DNA from: an uncultured Candidatus Melainabacteria bacterium
GTDB lineage: Bacteria; Cyanobacteriota; Vampirovibrionia; Gastranaerophilales; Gastranaerophilaceae
Reading direction: 5' to 3'
Length of the DNA: 14,436 bases
NCBI GenBank assembly: GCA_934747325.1
Contig: CAKVGW010000042.1
Location: forward strand, 1-14,436
The position numbers and the translations under genes are program-made. Shown here in pieces: positions 1 through 6,220 of the stretch. The notes below the pieces were generated by a model that was not told where the DNA came from, did no database searches, and was given only the letters and a program-made list of their open reading frames with translations. Positions within the stretch are counted from its first letter, which is position 1. The number at the start of each line of letters is the position of its first letter.

Positions 1-23
1 TGTTCTTGATGTTAAATTGTGGT

Positions 24-1274
24 ATGAAGAAAAAGCAGTTACTTATATTTGTATTGTCCGTATTAATTTTAGTAATTTTTAACAAAGTCTTTATGTCTGT
101 ATTTACTAAAACAAATGCATTTTATACACGCCAAGCTTTAATCAATAACGAAGAAATAGCACCTCAAAAACTTTTTGATAAAACTTGGAAAGTAATCAAT
201 CGTGAATATTATGAGCCTAGTTTAAATAATCAAAATTGGTATAGGTGGAAAGAGCATTATAGAAACAAGATTAAGACAGATGAAGATGCTAGAGTTGCGA
301 TTGATACAATGATTGCAAGCTTGAACGAGCCATATACACGCTTCATGCCTAAAAAAGACTTTGAAGACTTAACAACTTCAATTACATCAAAAATTTATGG
401 AATTGGTGTAAATATTTATTCGAATGCAGGAAAAATTGAAATATTTAACGTTATGCCGGCAACTCCTGCCGATTTTGCACAGCTTAAACAAGGTGATATT
501 ATTACAGCCGTAAATGGTAAAGATATTAACGGCATGAATGTTTCTGATGTTGCGGCTATTGTTCGAGGTCCTGAAAATAGTGTTGTAGAACTGACAATCT
601 TGAGAAACAATAAAAAACTTACTAAGAAAATTAAGCGTAAAGAAATAAAAATCAAGAGTGTAAAAAGCTCTATATTAGATAACCACATTGGCTACATCCA
701 AATCTTGAGTTTTATGAGTGGAACAACTCCTAACGAGTTTTTGGAAGCTTTAGAAAACACTAAAAATACAGACTCCTTAATTCTTGATTTACGTGGTAAT
801 ACCGGCGGTTTGCTTGATAATGCGGTATTTATCGCCGACATGTTTATAAATAACGGCACAATTGTTGATATTATTTACAGGAATGGTTACAAGAAATCTA
901 TAAAAGCTCAAGATGAACATTTAGGCATGCATAAACCTGTAGTTGTTCTTGTAAACGGTGCAAGCGCAAGCGCAAGTGAAATTCTTTCAGGAGCTTTAAA
1001 AGACACTCACAAAGCTACGCTAGTAGGTAGAAAAACATTTGGTAAAGGATTGGTACAAAAAGTTGTACCGCTTCCAAATCAAACGGGCGTTAATGTTACA
1101 ATTGCTCGTTATTTGACACCAAACGGCACTGATATTAATAAATTAGGAATTAAACCTGATATAGAAGTCGGAAATGAATTTGACTTTTTTGTTGGTAATC
1201 AAAAAGACGAACAATTAGAAAAAGCTAAGGAAGTATTGAATAATGATAAACGAATTGGAAATTCTAAAAAATAA
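24..1274 (+). CDS. S41 family C-terminal-processing peptidase with PDZ domain (CtpA/Prc-like)
   Basis: Serine endopeptidase of the S41 (carboxyl-terminal processing) family, probably acting outside the cytoplasmic membrane. The chosen start, ATG at 24, gives a basic MKKKQ followed by a hydrophobic stretch to about residue 24, a signal peptide or membrane anchor. In-frame starts also exist at 6 (TTG) and 9 (ATG), and the frame is open to the left edge, so an upstream start cannot be excluded; no Shine-Dalgarno is visible. A PDZ domain spans about residues 126-199 (starting GIGVNIYS, with QGDIITAVNG). The protease core follows, with LDLRGNTGG and NGASASASEI. The Ser/Lys dyad is S316 and K341, with Q345 four residues later (GKGLVQ); the 25- and 4-residue spacings are those of CtpB-type enzymes. 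Length (416 residues) is normal. The 3' end overlaps the bioF-like gene by 32 bases, which suggests translational coupling. The substrate is unknown. Confidence 0.93.
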   Translation: MKKKQLLIFVLSVLILVIFNKVFMSVFTKTNAFYTRQALINNEEIAPQKLFDKTWKVINREYYEPSLNNQNWYRWKEHYRNKIKTDEDARVAIDTMIASLNEPYTRFMPKKDFEDLTTSITSKIYGIGVNIYSNAGKIEIFNVMPATPADFAQLKQGDIITAVNGKDINGMNVSDVAAIVRGPENSVVELTILRNNKKLTKKIKRKEIKIKSVKSSILDNHIGYIQILSFMSGTTPNEFLEALENTKNTDSLILDLRGNTGGLLDNAVFIADMFINNGTIVDIIYRNGYKKSIKAQDEHLGMHKPVVVLVNGASASASEILSGALKDTHKATLVGRKTFGKGLVQKVVPLPNQTGVNVTIARYLTPNGTDINKLGIKPDIEVGNEFDFFVGNQKDEQLEKAKEVLNNDKRIGNSKK

Positions 1275-2361
1275 AGGACAGTTGCGAACTATTCCCAATG
1301 TAGAATCGAAATCAGACGGTAAAATTGTTATTGATGGTAAAGAATATATTAATTTTGCTTCTAACGACTATTTGGGAATCAGTACAAAAACTGAGCTTGA
1401 AAAAGAGTTTCTAAACAATCATTTTTATCAGCTTTCAACTGCTTCTGCAAGGCTTTTGACGGGTTCATCACCTGAATATAAAGCTTTAGAGAAAACGGTT
1501 GCGCAAATTTTTAATAAAGAAGCCGCGTTGATTTTTAATACAGGTTATCAATGTAATTTGGGTGTAATTTCTGCGCTGGCAGGTCGTGGTGATGTTGTTT
1601 TTTCTGACAAATTAAACCACGCAAGTATTATTGACGGTATGCAGCTTGCTCAGGGTGATTTTTTCAGATACAAACATTTTGATTACGATAATTTGGAAAG
1701 ACTTTTAAAAGCGAAACGAAAAGATTACAAAAAAGCTATAATTGTTTCAGAATCAGTGTTCAGTATGGATGGAGATGTTGCAAATATAGATAAACTGGTT
1801 GAACTTAAAAACAAATACGATTGTTTGCTTATGATTGATGAAGCACACGCATTTTGCGCTTACGGAAACACGCTTGCAGGAGCTTCATATTTGAAAGATG
1901 TTGATATAATTACAGCAACTTTTGGTAAGGCTGTCGGCTCATTTGGCGCATTCTGCGTATCTTCTGAAACGGTTATATCATATTTAATAAACAAAGCGCG
2001 TTCGTTTATTTTTTCAACCTCTATTCCTCCATTAAATATTGCTTGGTCGAACTGGCTTTTGACTGAAAAAAGAGAATATTTGATTGAACAGAAAAATAAG
2101 TTAAACAAATTAACCGCGGATGTCCACAAATTAATGCAGGATAGAGGAATTGAAACAGTTTCTGTAACACACATTATACCGATAGTTATCGGTAGTAACG
2201 ATGATACTGTTAAAATCTCAGAAAAACTGCGCGCAGAAGGGTATTACATTCCTGCAATCCGTCCGCCTACTGTACCCGAAGGCACTTCAAGATTAAGAAT
2301 ATCTTTAACGGCAGATTGCAAATTGGAAGATTTTGCAAGAGTTTTGGATATAGTTAGATAA
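1243..2361 (+). CDS. bioF: 8-amino-7-oxononanoate synthase-like PLP enzyme (alpha-oxoamine synthase family)
   Basis: Fold-type I PLP enzyme of the alpha-oxoamine synthase family. BioF condenses pimeloyl-ACP or pimeloyl-CoA with L-alanine to make 8-amino-7-oxononanoate, the first ring-forming precursor step in biotin synthesis. Visible marks are FASNDYLG near residue 40, SARLLTGSSPEY, H126 in LNHASIIDG (stacks on PLP), D199-E-A-H202 (PLP nitrogen and O3' contacts), the Schiff-base lysine K229 in TFGKAVGSFGA, and RPPTVPEGTSRLRISLTA near the C-terminus. The 372-residue length is close to the usual 380-390. The start lies inside the protease gene, with AAGGAAG at 1226-1232 and a 10-base spacer. 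No other bio gene is in view, so related family members (2-amino-3-ketobutyrate CoA ligase, CqsA- or SPT-like enzymes) remain possible, though the motifs and length fit BioF best. Confidence 0.83.
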   Translation: MINELEILKNKGQLRTIPNVESKSDGKIVIDGKEYINFASNDYLGISTKTELEKEFLNNHFYQLSTASARLLTGSSPEYKALEKTVAQIFNKEAALIFNTGYQCNLGVISALAGRGDVVFSDKLNHASIIDGMQLAQGDFFRYKHFDYDNLERLLKAKRKDYKKAIIVSESVFSMDGDVANIDKLVELKNKYDCLLMIDEAHAFCAYGNTLAGASYLKDVDIITATFGKAVGSFGAFCVSSETVISYLINKARSFIFSTSIPPLNIAWSNWLLTEKREYLIEQKNKLNKLTADVHKLMQDRGIETVSVTHIIPIVIGSNDDTVKISEKLRAEGYYIPAIRPPTVPEGTSRLRISLTADCKLEDFARVLDIVR

Positions 2362-2398
2362 TTAAAAAGGTGGGTACTGCTCTGCTTTTTACCTTACG
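2361..2398. repeat. Degenerate palindromic intergenic repeat, copy 1
   Basis: Read on the minus strand it runs CGTAAGGT, a central AAAAGC/AGCA block, then CCCAC(C) and TTTTTAAT. The same ordered blocks occur at 12954-12995. The arms AAGGTGGG and TTTACCTT (2367-2374 and 2388-2395) can pair with G-U wobbles into an 8-bp stem. It sits in the convergent junction just after the bioF-like stop, so it may also help end transcription. Identity as a repeat is by eye from one window only. Confidence 0.5.
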
Positions 2399-2427
2399 TT
2401 TTGGGGGATAATGCAAAGAATTTTAAT

Positions 2428-2445
2428 GGTACAAAAAATTGCACC
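2428..2445. other. Small hairpin in the convergent junction
   Basis: GGTACAA (2428-2434) and TTGCACC (2439-2445) are complementary with one mismatch on the plus strand; in the minus-strand transcript that position is a G-U wobble, giving a 7-bp stem with a four-base loop. It lies directly after the stop of the 161-residue orphan read on the minus strand. There is no long U-run after it, so a terminator role is only possible. Confidence 0.3.
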
Positions 2446-2453
2446 CTACCTAT

Positions 2454-2939
2454 CTATTTTTCCATGTGTTCAATTACTTTGTTAATCTTGGTTTCACCAT
2501 CTTTAGTCCAACCAATTAATGAAATATAGCCACGTTTTACATGTTTTGAATTTTCAAAATTCTCTGCAAATCTTTGAATTGCTTGTTCGACTTTCTTTAT
2601 AACCTTTGTCCAAGTTGAGAAAAACGGCTTATCAAGTCCTTTGACTTCACCGGATTTATTATCAATTTCTACTTGAGCATTACGTGTACTAATCAAGGTT
2701 TTGCCTTGCATTTGCTCATTGTCTTCAACTTTTTTAAGTAAAAATCTGTTATCATAAAATGTTGCGCTATTATCATTCAGTTTTAAACGAACTAAATGTG
2801 AAGTTGAAAACACATTGCCACCGTTTATATAACCGGTCCTATGATTCATCTTGGTTAAAACCGATTTCATATTGTTATAAGCGTTATCTGAAAGATAGCG
2901 AGTTTTTCCTTGAAAATTAATTGGTTGTACTGTACTCAT
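2454..2939 (-). CDS. Hypothetical protein with N-terminal INFQGK motif
   Basis: I do not recognise a function. The 161-residue protein starts MSTVQPINFQGK, an N-terminal pattern (short disordered lead, then hydrophobic-N-F-x-G-K) that I associate with many small uncharacterised proteins of Gastranaerophilales; that link is from memory. There is no signal peptide, membrane segment or cysteine. The middle (about residues 45-105) alternates polar and hydrophobic residues as in a beta-rich domain (ATFYDNRFLLKKV, AQVEIDNKSGEVKGL). The C-terminal third is a lysine-rich amphipathic helix region (WTKVIKKVEQAIQRFAENFEN) ending in a helical tail. It follows the kinase gene by 30 bases, so it is probably the last gene of the PilZ-TPR-kinase operon. 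Only a weak GGGA precedes the ATG, with a 7-8 base gap. Confidence 0.75.
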   Translation of the reverse strand: MSTVQPINFQGKTRYLSDNAYNNMKSVLTKMNHRTGYINGGNVFSTSHLVRLKLNDNSATFYDNRFLLKKVEDNEQMQGKTLISTRNAQVEIDNKSGEVKGLDKPFFSTWTKVIKKVEQAIQRFAENFENSKHVKRGYISLIGWTKDGETKINKVIEHMEK

Positions 2940-2969
2940 ATTTATATCCCATAATCTATTTAAAAAATA

Positions 2970-3854
2970 CTATCCCTCAAAATTATTAGTAATCGCATGT
3001 ATATATTCTAAAATTTGTGAAAAATAAGCTAAATTTGTATCGCCGTTAATAATTATATCAGCTTCGTTTCTATAAGGCTTAACATATTTTTCACCCGCAC
3101 CAAGAATATATTCCCAATGTTTTTTAGCATTTTCCAAATCCTGATTACGTTCAGTATATGCTCTAGTTAAGAAACGTTCTTTTCTTAGTTCCAAATCTGT
3201 TTCAACATAAACCTTGATATCAAAAATATCTTTGTTATCACCGAACATTGAAGCCATTCCTTCAACTACAATAATTTTGTTTGATGGAACAAATTTAGCT
3301 TTTGGTACAGAAACACCCGTTCCGTTTAGCAAATATTCAGGAGAATAAATATCTTCGCCTTGAGAAATTTTATTTAAATCATCATGCAAAACATCAAGTT
3401 GGAAACTGTTTGGAGAATCTACGTCATAACCGTTGTCGCGCAAATTATCAAATGTTCCGTACTTTTTAATAAGTTCTGAAATATCGTTGAAGTAATTGTC
3501 AGTCGTCAAAATAGTTACAGGCATGTTAAAACGTTTGATAACATTCTCTATTTCACGACAAATAGTAGATTTGCCGGAAGCTGACTCGCCTGTTATACCA
3601 ATCATAATTCTTTTATTCGGATTTTGAATAAGTCTTCTTGAAAACTTCTGAATAAAATCATACCGAACCTCAACAAAAATCGGTTCGGCAGCCTTATTAT
3701 CGTATGCTAATACTTGTTTGAATTTTGATTGTAAATAGAACGCAAGAAGTTCTCTACCTGTCTTTTGGTTGAAATCAGGTTTTAAAATTTTATCAGAGGA
3801 AGTTAATTCCTTCTCTATTAGATGGGAAATTCCCGTTTTATCATCTTCTGTCAT
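2970..3854 (-). CDS. Uridine kinase/phosphoribulokinase-family P-loop kinase
   Basis: P-loop kinase of the uridine kinase/phosphoribulokinase type, likely cytoplasmic and phosphorylating a nucleoside or related small molecule. The ATG at 3854 is chosen because GGAAG lies six bases upstream; a longer reading from TTG at 3893 adds 13 residues but has no ribosome site. In the 294-residue form, Walker A is GITGESASGKST (K95, S96). D119 in TTDNYF matches the catalytic Asp of the family (DSFY-like motif). VDSPNSFQLDVL matches the substrate-binding NFDHPDAFD-type segment, IIVVEGMASMF matches the I-x-EG strand, and RFLTRAYTERNQD is the arginine-rich LID. An N-terminal extension of about 80 residues precedes the kinase core and is absent from the plain roughly 210-residue Udk, so the true substrate is open. 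It lies 48 bases after the TPR gene and 30 before the orphan. Confidence 0.85.
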   Translation of the reverse strand: MTEDDKTGISHLIEKELTSSDKILKPDFNQKTGRELLAFYLQSKFKQVLAYDNKAAEPIFVEVRYDFIQKFSRRLIQNPNKRIMIGITGESASGKSTICREIENVIKRFNMPVTILTTDNYFNDISELIKKYGTFDNLRDNGYDVDSPNSFQLDVLHDDLNKISQGEDIYSPEYLLNGTGVSVPKAKFVPSNKIIVVEGMASMFGDNKDIFDIKVYVETDLELRKERFLTRAYTERNQDLENAKKHWEYILGAGEKYVKPYRNEADIIINGDTNLAYFSQILEYIHAITNNFEG

Positions 3855-3860
3855 ACTTTT

Positions 3861-3865
3861 CTTCC
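3861..3865 (-). promoter_or_regulatory. Ribosome binding site that decides the kinase start
   Basis: GGAAG read on the minus strand, six bases before ATG at 3854. It makes that codon, rather than the upstream TTG at 3893, the likely start of the kinase. Confidence 0.65.
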
Positions 3866-3902
3866 AATTGAATGATATTTTAACATTATACAACAGACAA
3901 AA

Positions 3903-5495
3903 TTAAGACTCAAATAGTTCACTAATTTTATCTGCAATATCTCTAGGGTCTATTTCTTGGGTAATTTTGTTGATATCTTGTGCCATTTGATACAATTTAG
4001 CAGCTTCAACTTTATCTCCGATAATTGAAATTGCTCTAGCTAAATTAAAGTGAGCTAATGCGTAATTAGGGTTTGAATCAACGGCTTTTCTAAACAATTC
4101 AATAGATTTGTTGACACGACCTAAATCGTCCAAATAAATTACGCCCAAGTTGTTGTATGCAATATCATATTTATCATTATATTTTATAGCCAATTCATAA
4201 GACTTGATAGCTTCTTCCGTATCGCCTTTACCCCAATACAAAAAGCCTAAATTACAATGGATTTTTGCATTGTATGGTTGTAGTTCCAACGCTTGACGGT
4301 AAACAGCCAACGCATTTGCGTAATCTTCTTTATCGTAGAAGGCACTACCTAAATTTACATAAATATCAACATCTTCAGGAGTTAAAACATAAGCTGTTTG
4401 ATAAGCAGAAATAGCGGCATCAGGATCTGATTTATTTTCTTGATAAACAAATCCCATTGTCTGAGCTATAACACTTGTCCAAGCTCTGTTTGGATTCAAT
4501 GTAATTGCAGTTTGGTAATTAGAAATCGCTAAATCAAATTCGCCTTTAATGTAATAAATATTTGCCAAGTTTGAATATAAATCAGGAATATTTGGTGCCA
4601 TTGCAATTAATTTATTATAAATATCAATTGCTTGGTTATAGTCGCCCTGTTCTTCATAAGCTCTGCACAAATGACGATATGCGGCAATATTAAATGAATC
4701 CAACCAAATTGCCATTTTGTATTCAGTTATAGCATCATCATAATATCCTGTTGAAAGGTAAATATCACCTAAAACGCAATATAGAGGTGCAAACCCAGGG
4801 GCTGTTTCAATAGCATTTTTGTATAATTCAATAGCTTTGCCGAAATCTTTTACTTGAATAGCATAAAATCCTTTCAAAAATAAAGGTAAAAAGCGCATGT
4901 AAGAAACATTTTTAATAATATTTTCAATAGCGTTTCTATCAAATGGAGCAAGTAAAATTGATTGTATTTTTTCGCACCATGATTTTAATTTGATTCTTGT
5001 ATTTTTAAATGAAGATGCTTCATAAAGCTTGTATAACAAGAAATGCGCGCTTGAAGAACCTAATCTTGAACAAATTACAGCACCTTCAGCCGCATCAATT
5101 GCATCTGTAAAGTGAGCTTTTTTTACAAAAGTTTCTGCAAGCATGTAATAAGCGTCATAATAATTTTTCTTCTTTTCTAAAGCCATTGTGAAATAGTTAA
5201 TAGCTTTATCCAATTCGCCTTTGTGGTAAAATGCAACACCAAGCTTATAGTAGATTTCATGCGATTCGATTAAAGATTCCATCGCAAGTTGATATTCAGT
5301 AATAGCTTCATCAATATATTGTCCGGCATTAAAAATATCCAAGTGCCATTTTACGTATAAATCTCCCAAACGAACATGAAGCGCAGGATTTGTAGGGTCT
5401 TTTTGTAAATCCAACCTGCATCGTTCGATTTGGTCAAACATTTTATTTTTAATAATATTTTCTTTTTTTACGTTATTTTCTGCTAAGTCTTTCAT
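3903..5495 (-). CDS. Tetratricopeptide repeat protein (about 12 TPRs)
   Basis: A 530-residue protein made almost wholly of TPR helix pairs, a scaffold for protein-protein contacts. I count about 12 repeats: three at residues 37-143, then nine from about 200 to 510. Clear examples are IYYKLGVAFYHKGELDKAI, LYCVLGDIYLSTGYYDDAI and IHCNLGFLYWGKGDTEEAI. The stretch at about 145-198 (KNTRIKLKSWCEKIQSILL) breaks the pattern and may be a divergent repeat pair or a separate helical module. One late repeat has a short insert (QENKSDPDAA). No signal peptide or membrane segment is seen, so it is probably cytoplasmic. AGGA stands six bases before ATG, and the gene begins 12 bases after the PilZ-like stop, so the two are co-transcribed and the partner may be that protein. 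No catalytic domain is visible. Confidence 0.92.
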   Translation of the reverse strand: MKDLAENNVKKENIIKNKMFDQIERCRLDLQKDPTNPALHVRLGDLYVKWHLDIFNAGQYIDEAITEYQLAMESLIESHEIYYKLGVAFYHKGELDKAINYFTMALEKKKNYYDAYYMLAETFVKKAHFTDAIDAAEGAVICSRLGSSSAHFLLYKLYEASSFKNTRIKLKSWCEKIQSILLAPFDRNAIENIIKNVSYMRFLPLFLKGFYAIQVKDFGKAIELYKNAIETAPGFAPLYCVLGDIYLSTGYYDDAITEYKMAIWLDSFNIAAYRHLCRAYEEQGDYNQAIDIYNKLIAMAPNIPDLYSNLANIYYIKGEFDLAISNYQTAITLNPNRAWTSVIAQTMGFVYQENKSDPDAAISAYQTAYVLTPEDVDIYVNLGSAFYDKEDYANALAVYRQALELQPYNAKIHCNLGFLYWGKGDTEEAIKSYELAIKYNDKYDIAYNNLGVIYLDDLGRVNKSIELFRKAVDSNPNYALAHFNLARAISIIGDKVEAAKLYQMAQDINKITQEIDPRDIADKISELFES

Positions 5496-5507
5496 AATTT
5501 TTCCTAA

Positions 5508-6113
5508 TTAATCAGTGCTATTTGAATATATATACATATAATATAATAAAGCTTGTCTGTCATCTTCTGTCATGTTTGAATATACAGCTGTAAATTCATT
5601 GTCATAAACAGGATCCGCATCAGTAACGGTTGCTTTAAATTTAATTGTACCATAATCATTTGGTAAAATTAACTCACAATTGAATGAATCATCTACATTT
5701 AATTTAGTGTCACAATAAAATTTTATATGGTCAGTTGCCAGTTCAAACGTTTTAACACTTATTTCATTTTCTTCACCAACTCTTATAATAAGTTTTTCAA
5801 TTGCATCAACTGTTGGAATTTCTTCTGAAGGTGTTAATTTCATTGCATTATAATCGAGTTCTATACAAAAATTATCCTCTAGCGGTGACGCTATAACAAC
5901 AGTGTTAAAATCAACTGTTCCCATTTTAGAAAATACTTTTACGGTTAATTTGCATCCAACTTGCAAAAAATTAATGTAGCGCATGAAATAAGGTGGTAAT
6001 TCAACAACCATCCTATCTTCTAAAAGACCTGAAATTGTAGAACGAATTTCAATCAGTTTGCTTTCATCTTCTATAAATAAACTTAATTTTTGACCGATTT
6101 TAAATAAATCCAT
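5508..6113 (-). CDS. YcgR/PilZ-domain-like protein lacking c-di-GMP motifs
   Basis: A 201-residue protein with the two-domain outline of YcgR-type proteins. Residues 1 to about 92 match the YcgR N-domain pattern (FKIGQKLSLFI, then ISGLLEDRMVVELP, LQVGCKLTVKVF, and VDFNTVV). Residues about 105-195 have the strand order of a PilZ barrel and its closing helix (EISVKTFEL, FNCELILP, IKFKATVTDAD, NEFTAVYSNM, DRQALLYYMYIY). The two signatures that bind cyclic-di-GMP are absent. There is no RxxxR in the linker before the barrel, and the D/NxSxxG position reads LATDHIKFY. It may therefore be a ligand-blind PilZ acting by protein contact, and the domain call itself is by pattern only. It is first in a four-gene operon. 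No Shine-Dalgarno precedes the ATG; a consensus -10 ends seven bases before it. Confidence 0.72.
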   Translation of the reverse strand: MDLFKIGQKLSLFIEDESKLIEIRSTISGLLEDRMVVELPPYFMRYINFLQVGCKLTVKVFSKMGTVDFNTVVIASPLEDNFCIELDYNAMKLTPSEEIPTVDAIEKLIIRVGEENEISVKTFELATDHIKFYCDTKLNVDDSFNCELILPNDYGTIKFKATVTDADPVYDNEFTAVYSNMTEDDRQALLYYMYIYSNSTD

Positions 6114-6120
6114 ATTACAT

Positions 6121-6149
6121 ATTATAGCTTAATCAATGATGATTAACAA
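6121..6149 (-). promoter_or_regulatory. Promoter of the PilZ-TPR-kinase operon, predicted leaderless
   Basis: On the minus strand, -35 TTGTTA (6144-6149), a 17-base spacer and -10 TATAAT (6121-6126, consensus). The expected start point falls on the base before the ATG at 6113 or on it, so the transcript would have no leader and no ribosome binding site, consistent with the lack of any Shine-Dalgarno. Confidence 0.6.
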
Positions 6150-6157
6150 GTTAGATT

Positions 6158-6183
6158 TTTGCAAATTGACTTGTTTGCAAATT
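6158..6183. repeat. Paired 10-bp direct repeat with palindromic core
   Basis: TTTGCAAATT occurs at 6158-6167 and 6174-6183, exactly 16 bases apart. Its core TTTGCAAA is its own reverse complement. The pair lies just upstream of the -35 box of the PilZ operon (seen from the minus strand) and after the stop of the pseudopilin-like gene, where a regulator of the PilZ operon could bind. The function is inferred from position and symmetry only. Confidence 0.4.
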
Positions 6184-6220
6184 TTACATGTAGTTCTTAA
6201 AAGAAGTTTTTTAAAGAAAA

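Noticed and set aside
958..978. Short tandem GCAAGC-like repeat in the protease gene
   Set aside because: It simply encodes the Ala-Ser run of the conserved SASASE active-site motif.
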